Positions 8,836 to 16,858 of a stretch of 34,797 nucleotides of DNA are shown piece after piece. The stretch is from Myxococcales bacterium (lineage in GTDB: Bacteria; Myxococcota_A; Polyangia; Polyangiales; Polyangiaceae): NCBI GenBank assembly GCA_003153495.1, contig PLYU01000183.1, positions 1 to 34,797 on the forward strand, in the 5' to 3' direction. The stretch's first letter is position 1; each line of letters opens with the position of its first letter. The position numbers were made by a program, and so were the translations under genes. The notes beneath the pieces are model-generated. The model ran no database searches, was not told the DNA's origin, and saw only the letters and a program-made list of their open reading frames with translations.

Positions 8836-8861
8836 GTGATACGTCCGGACGTACGTATCAC
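8836..8861. promoter_or_regulatory. Palindromic operator-like site upstream of the ribbon-helix-helix gene
   Basis: GTGATACGT (8836-8844) and ACGTATCAC (8853-8861) are perfect 9-bp inverted arms around an 8-bp spacer. A 12-bp perfect palindrome, ACGTCCGGACGT (8841-8852), is nested in it and overlaps the left arm. The site lies in the 166-nt divergent gap, about 43 nt before the GTG start of the ribbon-helix-helix gene. Ribbon-helix-helix repressors usually bind short palindromes at their own promoters, so autoregulation is the natural inference. Confidence 0.55.
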
Positions 8862-8903
8862 GTCGTGACACATACAACCGATGCAGAACAGGAACCGGCT
8901 TCC

Positions 8904-9326
8904 GTGACGTCAGAAGAGGGCAAGGACGGGAAGAAGGAGCGCGTATTGCACACTCGCGTTCCTGCCGTCCTCGAGCGCGAGCTGAAGCGATTCGCCGAGA
9001 ACCTCCGGGTTCCCGTCTCGAATCTCGTGCGGACGATCCTCGAGGACGCCGTGTCGGTCGCAGACGCCGCCACGGAGACCGTCGAGGAGCGCCTGCGAGG
9101 GGCTGTCCGGACGCTCGAGAAGGAGCGCGAGAGGCTGAAGAAGCGGATCGAGCACGACCCGCTCCAGGGGATCGTGGCGTTCCAGGACGTGACGCTCGCG
9201 GTGTCCACCGCCTGCGCGCGGTGCGAGCGCGACCTGCCCCGTGGCACGCGGGCCCTGCTGGGCATCAGCGACGCCCCCGACGCGCCTCGCGTCTTCATCT
9301 GCGAGACGTGCCGCCCGAAGACCTGA
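8904..9326 (+). CDS. Ribbon-helix-helix-like protein with coiled coil and C-terminal zinc knuckle
   Basis: 140 residues from GTG 8904. The track start (TTG 8622) would run back through the divergent FHA gene and is rejected; AGGAA lies about 9 nt before 8904. Residues 12-52 look like an Arc/MetJ ribbon-helix-helix: a beta strand (ERVLHTRVP), a helix (AVLERELKRFAENL), then VPVSNLVRTILEDAV. A charged coiled coil follows (about 57-84). The C-terminal ~40 residues hold CARC (C104/C107) and CETC (C133/C136), a probable zinc-binding treble-clef or ribbon. The likely role is a dimeric DNA-binding regulator. The DNA-binding call is inferred from pattern, not a certain family match. The gene ends 2 nt before the convergent cinA-like gene. 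Confidence 0.78.
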   Translation: MTSEEGKDGKKERVLHTRVPAVLERELKRFAENLRVPVSNLVRTILEDAVSVADAATETVEERLRGAVRTLEKERERLKKRIEHDPLQGIVAFQDVTLAVSTACARCERDLPRGTRALLGISDAPDAPRVFICETCRPKT

Positions 9327-9328
9327 CC

Positions 9329-10066
9329 CTACTCGACTTTCTGGGGCTCGCCTGCGGGGAGCAGCGCGACGAAGGCGTCGCGGGCCGCGAGCACGCGGGC
9401 CTCGTCGAGGCCGTCGAAGGTGAGCTTGGTCTTGTAGCTCGCATCGAACCACTTGGGATAGGAGCCGACCGCCACCTCGGGATGGGCGGCGACCACGCCA
9501 TCGAGCAGCGGCTTGAGCACCCCTTCGTCCATCTTCACATAGACCGCACGGGACACGAACGCGCGTCCGCCCCGCAGCCGGGCGACGACGACCGGGAGCT
9601 TCATCCGGAACACCTCCGGGATGCCGGGCAGGAGCCACGTGTTCTCGAACCGGATGGTGGGCCACGTGATCTCGTCCGTCACTTCGAGCGCGGCCCCCTC
9701 GGGGATGAGCGCCATCCTCAGATGGCCCTCGGTGCATCGCTCCCGGTAGTGAGCGCGAAGCATGGCTTCCATCTCGGGAGAAGACACGACCCGCACGCCG
9801 AACGCCTGGGCAACCGCCTCGACCGTCACGTCGTCGTGCGTCGGACCGACGCCGCCGCTGGTGAACAGCCAGTCGTGCGTCCGGGAGAGGTCGCGGACCT
9901 CCCGCGCGATCGTCTCGGCGTTGTCTTTCACGACGACGACGCGCCGGAGCTCCACGCCCAGACCGCGCAGAGTGCGCGCGAGCACGGCGAGGTTCGCTTC
10001 CTCGACCTTGCCGGAGAGAATCTCGTCGCCGATGACGAGCGCGGCGGCCGAGGGCGGGTGGTCCAT
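9329..10066 (-). CDS. CinA/MoaB-type molybdopterin-binding-domain protein
   Basis: 245 residues from ATG 10066. This start follows GGAGG by about 7 nt; the track's long extension to 11005 is a shadow of cheA. The fold is the MoCF_biosynth domain of COG1058: VIGDEILSGKVEEAN near the start and TSGGVGPTHDDVT around residue 75. The family includes the N-terminal part of CinA, which acts as a nucleotide (ADP-ribose/FAD-type) pyrophosphatase. The C-terminal NMN deamidase domain of full CinA is absent. Function could be nucleotide repair or molybdopterin-related; no molybdenum-cofactor genes are nearby. It is divergent from the chemosensory operon. Confidence 0.88.
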   Translation of the reverse strand: MDHPPSAAALVIGDEILSGKVEEANLAVLARTLRGLGVELRRVVVVKDNAETIAREVRDLSRTHDWLFTSGGVGPTHDDVTVEAVAQAFGVRVVSSPEMEAMLRAHYRERCTEGHLRMALIPEGAALEVTDEITWPTIRFENTWLLPGIPEVFRMKLPVVVARLRGGRAFVSRAVYVKMDEGVLKPLLDGVVAAHPEVAVGSYPKWFDASYKTKLTFDGLDEARVLAARDAFVALLPAGEPQKVE

Positions 10067-10126
10067 GGCAGACCTCCGCAACGGTACACCGATACAGTGA
10101 GTTCGGCACTGCTCTGCCCGTCGTAG

Positions 10127-10132
10127 TACGCT
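10127..10132 (+). promoter_or_regulatory. Candidate -10 for the chemosensory operon
   Basis: TACGCT, followed by 12 nt and the cheY ATG. Transcription would start about 5 nt before the ATG, and no Shine-Dalgarno is present, so the first message may be nearly leaderless. No good -35 is visible. Confidence 0.35.
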
Positions 10133-10144
10133 TCCCTGGCCGGC

Positions 10145-10579
10145 ATGCGCAGCGTCTTGGTCGTGGAGGACTCCGTCTCGGCCCGGGCGTTCGTCCGGGC
10201 GGTGCTCGAGTCTCCGGAGTTCGCGGCGAAGAACGGGGGCTGCGAGGTGCTCGAGGCGACCTCCGGCTTCGACGCCATGCGGATGCTGCCGCGCGGCCCC
10301 TACGACCTCATCATCACGGACATCAACATGTCCGACATCAACGGGCTCGAGCTGGTCCACTTCATCCGCAAGTCGGCGCATCACGCGAAGACGCCGCTGC
10401 TCATCATCTCGAGCCTGGGGGCTCCCGAGGACGTCGCCCGCGGCCTGGCGCTCGGAGCGGACGTCTACCTCGCCAAGCCGTTCACGTCTGTCCAGCTCGC
10501 GGACGCTTGCGCGCGCCTGCTCGATGCGGCGCGCCGGCACGCCGCTCACCCCAGCGAACCGCCGTCCAGCGGGGCATAG
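10145..10579 (+). CDS. CheY-like single-domain response regulator
   Basis: 144 residues, a stand-alone receiver domain. It has the acidic pocket VVEDS at the N-terminus, the phospho-acceptor Asp in LIITDINMSD, and the conserved Lys in YLAKPF. There is no output domain; a short Ala/Ser/Pro tail ends the protein. It opens the chemosensory operon, 4 nt ahead of cheA, and is the natural phosphorylation target of that kinase. The lack of a DNA-binding domain points to protein-protein output, but motility versus another target cannot be told. Confidence 0.93.
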   Translation: MRSVLVVEDSVSARAFVRAVLESPEFAAKNGGCEVLEATSGFDAMRMLPRGPYDLIITDINMSDINGLELVHFIRKSAHHAKTPLLIISSLGAPEDVARGLALGADVYLAKPFTSVQLADACARLLDAARRHAAHPSEPPSSGA

Positions 10580-10583
10580 CGCC

Positions 10584-12752
10584 ATGGTCGAGGGCGGCGG
10601 CGGTCGCATTGACCCTGGTGACAAGGCGCGAGACGAGTTCCTCAGCGAAGCGCAGGAGCTCGTCGATGGCCTCGGGCGCGATCTGCTCAAGCTCGACGAG
10701 ACGGTGAAGAAAGGCCAGCTCGATCCGGAGCTCGTCAACGACCTGTTCCGCGCCGTGCACACGCTCAAGGGGCTCTCCGGCCTCTTCGGGGTGACGCGGA
10801 TGGCGGGCCTCTCGCACCAGCTCGAGGACGTCCTCGACGACCTCCGCCTCGGTCGGGTGGAGCTCGGCACTCCCGTCCTCGACCTCCTCTTTCGAGCCGT
10901 CTCCGCGTATGGCCGCATCCTCGCTGCGGAGAAAGGACAGCTCGAGGAGCCGGCGCAGGAGGTCGAGCAGCTTCTCCTTTTGCTGGGCCAGGTGGCGATG
11001 CGCAAGACGGGCGGAGTCGCCGGGCCCGCGGCGCTCTATGACCTCGACCCGGGGCTCTTCGGGGTCTTGACCGAATACGAAGAGCACCGGCTCCGGAGCA
11101 ACGTGCAGCAAGGGCTCGCGCTCTACCGGATCCGCGCTCGCTTCTCCCTGCTGACGATCGACAGCGCGCTCGACGAGCTGAAGGCGGCCGCGAGGCCCCA
11201 CGGGGAAATCATCACGTACCTGCCCACCGGGTCCGGCGCGGACGCCGACGCGATCGAGCTGGAGATTCTCATGGCCAGCCGCGCCTCGATCGACGTGCTC
11301 CGGACCGCCGTCGAGCGGCCGGACGTCACGCTCGAGGTCGTGCGTCGCCGGGAGGCGCCCGGCCCCGTCTCGCTTCCGCCCTCGCCCGCGACGATCCGGC
11401 CGACGACCCCGCCCCTGGCCGAGGCGCCGCTGCGAGCCTCGCTCTCGCGGAGGCCCCCGGTCGGCGGCGAAGGAGTGGAGATGTCGCTCCGTTCGGTCAC
11501 GCAGACGGTCAGGGTCGACATCCGCAAGCTGGACCGGCTCATGACGATCGTCGGCGAGCTGGCGATCGTGAAGACGGCCATCGCCAAGCTCACCGAGCGC
11601 GCGCGCCGCCGCTCGACGGGCCCGCGCGAGCTCGCCGTCGAGCTGCAGCGCCTGAACCGCACCTTCGAGCGGCATCTCGCCCAGATGCAGGGGGGGATCC
11701 TCGAGGTCCGGATGGTGCCTCTCGGCCAGGTGTTCGACAAGCTGGCCCGCGTCGTTCGCCAGATCTCGCGCGAGCACGACCGCGAGGTGAACCTCGTCGT
11801 GACGGGCGCGGAGACCGAGATCGACAAGCTCATCGTGGAGGAGCTGAGCGATCCGCTCATGCACATGATCCGCAACGCGATCGGTCACGGGATCGAGAGC
11901 CGCGACGAGCGGCTGACGGCGGGCAAGCCGGCGGTCGGGACCATCGCGCTCAATGCCTTCCAGAAGGGGAACCATGTCGTCATCGAAATCGAGGACGATG
12001 GCGCCGGAATGAACCCCGAGGCGATCATCGCGGCGGCAATCCGGCGCGGGATCGTCACCGGCGACGAGGCGCGGGCGCTGACCACGCGCGAGGTCCTGGC
12101 TCTGGTCTTCATGCCGGGGTTCACGACGACGGAGACCGCCACCGACCTGAGCGGCCGGGGCATGGGGCTGGACGTCGTGAAGACCAACATGGGGAAGCTC
12201 GGCGGTGTCGTCGACATTGCGAGCGAGCTCGGCATCGGCACGAAGATGACGATCACTCTGCCGATCACCCTGGCGATCATCAACGTGCTGCTCGTGGAGG
12301 TCCGCGGGCGACTGTTCGCGGTACCCCTCGCCAACGTCGAGGAGGCCATCGCTCTCGACGCCGCCCAGGTTCGAACGATCGAGTCGCGTGAGGTGCTGAG
12401 CGTGCGAGGCACGTCGATCCCTCTCTGTCGGCTGGGCCACCTCTTCGATCTGACTCGCGAGGAAAGCTCCAGGGGGCGCGCGTTCGTCGTCATCGCAAGG
12501 ATCGCGAACCGCCGTCTGGGCTTCGTCGTCGACGAGCTGGTCGGCCAGCAGGACATCGTGATCAAGCCGCTCGGTCGGTCGCTTCACGCGGTGCGCGGCT
12601 TCGCCGGAGCCACCGAGCTCGGTGACCAGCGCGTCGCGCTCGTGCTCGACGTCGGGGCTCTCACCGAGGAGGTGCTCATCCCGGTGGAGAATCGCTTCTT
12701 CGCGACGGTCGACGATCCGGGCCGTCGCTTCGCGCGTATCGGAGGAGAGTGA
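10584..12752 (+). CDS. cheA: Chemosensory histidine kinase CheA
   Basis: 722 residues from ATG 10584. The track start at 10524 lies inside cheY in another frame. Domains in order: Hpt (about 15-125) with phosphorylatable H59 in RAVHTLKG; a middle domain (about 145-255, LYDLDPGLFGVLTEYEEHRL) in the place of P2, which probably docks regulators; a dimerisation helix pair (from about 311, DIRKLDRLMTIVGELA); an ATPase domain with N-box HMIRNAIGHGIE and G-boxes EDDGAGMN and GRGMGLDVV; and a CheW-like regulatory domain (about 565-705). It autophosphorylates and passes phosphate to CheY and CheB. Gaps of 3-4 nt on both sides show it is co-transcribed. No receiver domain is fused, unlike FrzE. Confidence 0.97.
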   Translation: MVEGGGGRIDPGDKARDEFLSEAQELVDGLGRDLLKLDETVKKGQLDPELVNDLFRAVHTLKGLSGLFGVTRMAGLSHQLEDVLDDLRLGRVELGTPVLDLLFRAVSAYGRILAAEKGQLEEPAQEVEQLLLLLGQVAMRKTGGVAGPAALYDLDPGLFGVLTEYEEHRLRSNVQQGLALYRIRARFSLLTIDSALDELKAAARPHGEIITYLPTGSGADADAIELEILMASRASIDVLRTAVERPDVTLEVVRRREAPGPVSLPPSPATIRPTTPPLAEAPLRASLSRRPPVGGEGVEMSLRSVTQTVRVDIRKLDRLMTIVGELAIVKTAIAKLTERARRRSTGPRELAVELQRLNRTFERHLAQMQGGILEVRMVPLGQVFDKLARVVRQISREHDREVNLVVTGAETEIDKLIVEELSDPLMHMIRNAIGHGIESRDERLTAGKPAVGTIALNAFQKGNHVVIEIEDDGAGMNPEAIIAAAIRRGIVTGDEARALTTREVLALVFMPGFTTTETATDLSGRGMGLDVVKTNMGKLGGVVDIASELGIGTKMTITLPITLAIINVLLVEVRGRLFAVPLANVEEAIALDAAQVRTIESREVLSVRGTSIPLCRLGHLFDLTREESSRGRAFVVIARIANRRLGFVVDELVGQQDIVIKPLGRSLHAVRGFAGATELGDQRVALVLDVGALTEEVLIPVENRFFATVDDPGRRFARIGGE

Positions 12753-12755
12753 CGC

Positions 12756-13268
12756 ATGGGAGTGCCCGTCCATACGCGTACCGAGAGGCGCGCAGCGCGG
12801 CGCGCAGGCGAGGGCGGCAGGCGGATCGAGTATCTCGCGTTCCGTCTCGCCGGTGAGTCCTACGCGGTCCAGATCGCCGATCTCGCGGAGATCCTGAAGC
12901 CGCCGCCGATCACGGAGGTCCCGCGTGCTCCCTGGGCGGTGCTCGGTCTCGTCAGCGTCCGGGGCCGCCTCGTGACGGTCATCGACCTCCGGCGGCGGCT
13001 CCACATCGCCAGAGCGTCGGGCGACAGCGTGGCGGCGCTCGACCCCAAGGCGCGCATCTTGCTCACGGACGTCGGGAGCGGCGAGCAGATCGGGCTCCTG
13101 GTCGACGAGGTGCAAGAAGTGTGGAGGCTGGCCCCCGAGCAGATCGAGTCGCCCGACGCCCTGGGCGGGGTGGAGCCCGGGCACATCGCGGGGATCGGGC
13201 GTCCGGCGGGGGTCGACGGCCCGATCTTGATCCTGCTCGACCTCCGGCCGCTGCTGGCGGCGCCCTGA
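12756..13268 (+). CDS. cheW: CheW-family coupling protein (first)
   Basis: 170 residues. After an Arg-rich 22-residue leader comes a full CheW domain (EYLAFRLAGESYAVQI, GLVSVRGRLVTVIDLRRRL, LLTDVGSGEQIGLLVDEV). CheW links CheA to receptors in signalling arrays. It starts 3 nt after cheA, with a strong ribosome site (GGAGGAGA) overlapping the cheA stop region. The basic leader is unusual for CheW. Confidence 0.95.
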   Translation: MGVPVHTRTERRAARRAGEGGRRIEYLAFRLAGESYAVQIADLAEILKPPPITEVPRAPWAVLGLVSVRGRLVTVIDLRRRLHIARASGDSVAALDPKARILLTDVGSGEQIGLLVDEVQEVWRLAPEQIESPDALGGVEPGHIAGIGRPAGVDGPILILLDLRPLLAAP

Positions 13269-13284
13269 ATCGAGGAGGCAGGGA

Positions 13285-13803
13285 ATGGAGCACCGCCTGC
13301 GCCACGATCCGTCGAAGAACCTCGTAGGCTTCGTCGTCGACGACGTCAACTACGCGGTCCCCATCGCGCGCGTGAAGGAGATCGCGAACCCGGGCCAGAT
13401 GGTCGCCCTCCCCGACCCCCCCCACGGTGTCGTCGGGGTAGCCGACTACCGCGGCGAGGTGATCCCGGTGCTCGATCTGCGGGCACGATTCGGGCTGCCG
13501 ACCGCCGTCGCCACGCGTAGAACGAAGTGGATCGTCGTGGACGCCGCAGGCAGGCTCATGGCGGTGGTCGTCGACGCGGCCACCGAGGTCTTCGGCACCG
13601 GCGGGGTGGACCTTCGCCCACCGCCGTCGCTCGCCCGCGGCGACGACCTCCGCGGGATCGGCGGCGTGGCCACGCACAACGGCGAGCTGGTGTTCGTCCT
13701 GGATACCGCGAGGCTGCGGGACATCGTCGAACCGCTCGCCGCCGTCGGCCACATCGGGCAGGGTACCCGCGTGACCAGCTTGCCACCGGGAACGCCGACG
13801 TGA
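13285..13803 (+). CDS. cheW: CheW-family coupling protein (second)
   Basis: 172 residues, another complete CheW domain (LVGFVVDDVNYAVPIARV, GVVGVADYRGEVIPVLDLR, LMAVVVDAATEVFG) clearly divergent from the first. A GAGGAGG ribosome site precedes the ATG. Its stop overlaps the start of the HEAT-repeat gene (GTGA). Two non-identical coupling proteins in one operon suggest that one serves receptors and the other a different partner, perhaps the adjacent HEAT protein. Confidence 0.94.
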   Translation: MEHRLRHDPSKNLVGFVVDDVNYAVPIARVKEIANPGQMVALPDPPHGVVGVADYRGEVIPVLDLRARFGLPTAVATRRTKWIVVDAAGRLMAVVVDAATEVFGTGGVDLRPPPSLARGDDLRGIGGVATHNGELVFVLDTARLRDIVEPLAAVGHIGQGTRVTSLPPGTPT

Positions 13804-15926
13804 ACGAGGAAGCCTCCGCCGTAGGCCGGTTGCTGGATGAAGCCGAGCCCGAGGCACGGCGCGTCGCCGTGGGAAGGATCGCCGCCATGAGCGGGCGTGA
13901 GGCGCCCGACCTGCTCCTGCGCGCCCTGGGGGACGACGACTGGCGCGTGCGCAAGGAGGCCACGGGCGTGGCGCCGGCTCTCCAGCCGCGCGAGGAGGTC
14001 GTCGCTGCGCTGGTCGCCGCGCTGGAGGACACGGTCAACATCGGTCTGCGCAACGCGGCGGTGGACGCGCTGATCGAGATCGGGTCCGACGCGGTAGCCA
14101 CGGTGATCGGGGCGCTCGTGCGGTTCGACGCAGACGCGCGCAAGCTTGCGGTGGAGGTCCTCGGCGGCGCGTCGGACCCTCGCGCGATCGACGCCGTGGT
14201 GCGGTCGCTCGACGACGAAGACGCGAACGTGCGCGTCGCGGCGGCCGAGGCGCTGGGCAACGCGGCCATCGCCGGCGCCCCGGCGCGTGTCCGGGCGACG
14301 GAGGCGCTGGTGGCAGCGCTCGCCACCAACGATACGTTCGTCAAGATCGCCGCGCTCGAGTCGCTCTCTCGCCTGGAGGCCCGCCTGCCGTGGAAGGTCT
14401 TCGAGCCGCACGCGACCGATCCGCTGCTCCGGCGATACTCGATCGCCGCGGCCTCCGGCTCGCGGGAGATCGACGCGGTGCGTGCGCTGGCGAGGGCTGC
14501 CGCCGACGAGTCGGCGACCGTTGCGCGAGAGGCGCTCGTGGCGCTGGGGGACATGATCGCCGCGGAGCCAGCCGATGAAGCGCTCCTCGGCTGCGTGAGC
14601 GAGGCTCTCGCCGCGTCCGCGGCCGGGCGCGCGAGCGCCAGGCGGGCCGCTCGCGAGTGGGACGACACTCGCAAGCGAAGCGGCGCGCTGCTCGTGCTCG
14701 GCCTGCTCGGGGCAACCGAGGACGTCTCGGTCCTCGTCGAGGCGCTGGGGGAGGACGACGTCGCCGAGCGCGCGGACCTCGCTCTCCGCCTCTTCGGCAA
14801 GGGCGCGGTCAAGCCTCTGCTGGCTGCCGCCCGGGACTCGAAGCCTTCGCTGCGGGCCGCGGCGCTTGCGCTGGCCGCATCCATGGTCGGGGGTAGCTCG
14901 CCGCCGAGCGAGAGAACCGACCTGGCGCAGGTCCGCGCAGCCCTCCGGAACGTGCTGGAGGACGCCTCGCCCGAGGTGCTCTCGAGCGCGCTCGAGGCCC
15001 TCGGGCAGCTGGGTGACGCCCGCGACCTCAAGCGCGTCGCGGCTCTCACGAACCACACCGACGAGCGCGTGGCGGCGGCGGCGACGAACGCCGTGTCCGA
15101 GCTGGCCGCGCGCCATGTGACGGCCGCGCGCACGCTGCTGAGGGCGGCACGCAAGGAGCGGGATCCGCTCGTGCTCGTGTGCGTCTTGCTCGGGGCGATC
15201 GGTCCCGTCCAGAAGCTCCGCGAGGACGACGTGCACGTCCTGCAGCTCGCGCTCGCGCACGACAGCCCGCGCGTACGTCGTGCGGCGATCGAGGCGCTGG
15301 CGCATTCGCGGAGCGACACGGCTGCCGACGCCGTCGTCTTCGCGCTCGCCGACGAGGAGCACCAAGTGCAGCTCGCGGCCGTGAGGGCTCTCGGTCGCCT
15401 CGGGCGGACGGAGCCACTCGTGGGCGTGACGGCGTCCTCCGGCGACCCCGTTCTCGCTGCCGCCGCCCTCCGCGCTCTGAGCGAAGCCGATCCCGAGCGT
15501 GCTCTCGCCGCGGCCGCACCTCTCGTCGGGCACGCCGACGCCGCGATCGCCTGCGCGGCGGTCGAGGCGCTCGGTCGGCTCCGGGCCTCGACCTCGGCGG
15601 GCATCGTCGCCACCTGCGAGCGGGCCCTCCTTGCCGCGCTCGACCACGGCGAGGCAGAAGTCGTCAAGCTGGCCCTGTCCTTCATCGGCGAGAGGGCCGC
15701 GGCGGCCACCTTCGCGCGGGTCGGCCTCTGCCTCGATCACCGCTGGTGGGATGTTCGCCGCGCCGCAGCGGAGCTGCTCGGCCGCGACCGCACGCCTCGC
15801 GCCGAGTCCATCCTTCGCGCGCGCTACGGGCGCGAGACGGACCCGGTGGTGCGCGACGCCATCGCCGAGGCGCTGAGTCTGCGGACGCCCGAGGAGACCA
15901 GCGAGGGCAGCGAGGAAGGGACGTAG
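13800..15926 (+). CDS. HEAT-repeat protein of the chemosensory operon
   Basis: 708 residues from GTG 13800, which overlaps the cheW stop; the track start at 13527 lies inside cheW in another frame. The whole protein is a solenoid of ~30-residue PBS-lyase/HEAT-type repeats of the form L..AL.D.D..VR..A..ALG. Examples are DDDWRVRKEATGVAPAL, DEDANVRVAAAEALGNAA, HDSPRVRRAAIEALAHS, DEEHQVQLAAVRALGRLG and HRWWDVRRAAAELLGRD. No catalytic domain is visible. Such solenoids are scaffolds or partners for other proteins. From memory, the M. xanthus Che7 system has a HEAT-repeat partner (Cpc7) that works with its CheW; this gene may be an analogue. Its stop overlaps the cheR start by one base. Confidence 0.93.
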   Translation: MNEEASAVGRLLDEAEPEARRVAVGRIAAMSGREAPDLLLRALGDDDWRVRKEATGVAPALQPREEVVAALVAALEDTVNIGLRNAAVDALIEIGSDAVATVIGALVRFDADARKLAVEVLGGASDPRAIDAVVRSLDDEDANVRVAAAEALGNAAIAGAPARVRATEALVAALATNDTFVKIAALESLSRLEARLPWKVFEPHATDPLLRRYSIAAASGSREIDAVRALARAAADESATVAREALVALGDMIAAEPADEALLGCVSEALAASAAGRASARRAAREWDDTRKRSGALLVLGLLGATEDVSVLVEALGEDDVAERADLALRLFGKGAVKPLLAAARDSKPSLRAAALALAASMVGGSSPPSERTDLAQVRAALRNVLEDASPEVLSSALEALGQLGDARDLKRVAALTNHTDERVAAAATNAVSELAARHVTAARTLLRAARKERDPLVLVCVLLGAIGPVQKLREDDVHVLQLALAHDSPRVRRAAIEALAHSRSDTAADAVVFALADEEHQVQLAAVRALGRLGRTEPLVGVTASSGDPVLAAAALRALSEADPERALAAAAPLVGHADAAIACAAVEALGRLRASTSAGIVATCERALLAALDHGEAEVVKLALSFIGERAAAATFARVGLCLDHRWWDVRRAAAELLGRDRTPRAESILRARYGRETDPVVRDAIAEALSLRTPEETSEGSEEGT

Positions 15927-16858
15927 TGCGCCGCTCGCCCCGCCCTGGCGACGGCATCGCGTTGAAACCCGACGAGTTTCGGCTGCTGCGGGATCTGTTC
16001 GCCTCCAGGACGGGCCTCCACTTCGGGCCAGAGTCGCGCTTCACGCTCGAGAGGCGCCTCCGCGAACGTCTGAGCGTCCTCGAGCTCGCGAGCTTCGCCG
16101 AGTACCACCACTACCTGCGCTTCGGCGCCAGCGCGGCCGACGAATGGGACGCGGCTGTGGACCTGTTGACGACGAATGAGACTTACTTCTTTCGCGAGGA
16201 GCGGCAGCTCCGCGCGGTGGAGAACGAAGTGTTTCCGATGCTCCGGGACGCCACCCTCCTCCGCCGCCGGCTCGTCATCTGGAGCGCCGGGTGCTCCACG
16301 GGCGAGGAGGCGTACACGATCGCGATCCTGCTCCACCAGTCAGGCCTGTTTCCCCGTCGCGCCACGGCCGCGAGCCCCGACCGCTGGGACGTCCGCGTCC
16401 ACGGCATCGACATCTCGCACCGCTGCGTGTCGGCGGCCCGTCGAGGTGCTTACGGAGAGCGGAGCTTCCGGGCTACCCCCAGCGAGGCGCGCGCGGCCTT
16501 CTTCCAGCAGCGCGAGGGGGGATGGCACGTGACGGACACGATCCGCCAGCTCTGCACGTTCAGCCAGATGAACCTCCTCGACGCTGACCGCTCTCGCGTT
16601 CTGCGCAACGCCGACGCCATATTCTGCAGGAACGTGCTGATCTACCTCGACGCGCGCGCGAGGAAGGCCGCCATCGAGCTACTCTACGAGCACCTCAGCC
16701 CCGGAGGGATCCTGCTCTTGGGCCATTCCGAGTCCTTGCTGAACGTCTCGACTGCGTTCGAGCTACTACACTTGCGCGACGATCTCGTGTACCGAAAGCC
16801 CATCTCGGCACCGGCCCTCGACGTACGGCCCCGCACGGACGTGGACCCATCTCCATGA
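15926..16858 (+). CDS. cheR: Chemoreceptor glutamate methyltransferase CheR
   Basis: 310 residues from GTG 15926 (TAGTG overlap), with AGGAAGGG just upstream; the longer track frame is a shadow. An N-terminal helical domain (LKPDEFRLLRDLFASRTG) is followed by a SAM-dependent methyltransferase domain with motif I WSAGCSTGEEAYT, the conserved TTNETYFFREE, and FCRNVLIYLD. It methylates glutamates on chemoreceptors. No TPR or other fusion is present. Its presence implies that receptors are encoded elsewhere, since none is in this window. Confidence 0.96.
   Translation: MRRSPRPGDGIALKPDEFRLLRDLFASRTGLHFGPESRFTLERRLRERLSVLELASFAEYHHYLRFGASAADEWDAAVDLLTTNETYFFREERQLRAVENEVFPMLRDATLLRRRLVIWSAGCSTGEEAYTIAILLHQSGLFPRRATAASPDRWDVRVHGIDISHRCVSAARRGAYGERSFRATPSEARAAFFQQREGGWHVTDTIRQLCTFSQMNLLDADRSRVLRNADAIFCRNVLIYLDARARKAAIELLYEHLSPGGILLLGHSESLLNVSTAFELLHLRDDLVYRKPISAPALDVRPRTDVDPSP

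Noticed and set aside
8622-8903. Upstream extension of the ribbon-helix-helix gene to TTG 8622
   Set aside because: It runs through the start of the divergent FHA gene and the palindromic promoter region. GTG 8904 gives a sensible domain start.
9327-9328. Terminator between the convergent ribbon-helix-helix and CinA-like genes
   Set aside because: The stop codons are only 2 nt apart, and I saw no hairpin with a T-run there.
10482-13349. A 955-residue minus-strand ORF
   Set aside because: It is antisense to cheA and cheW, is full of Arg, Asp, Glu and His in low-complexity order, and shows no domain. It is a GC-rich shadow frame.
13446-15740. 764- and 717-residue minus-strand ORFs
   Set aside because: They are antisense to the HEAT-repeat gene, with biased composition and no motif.
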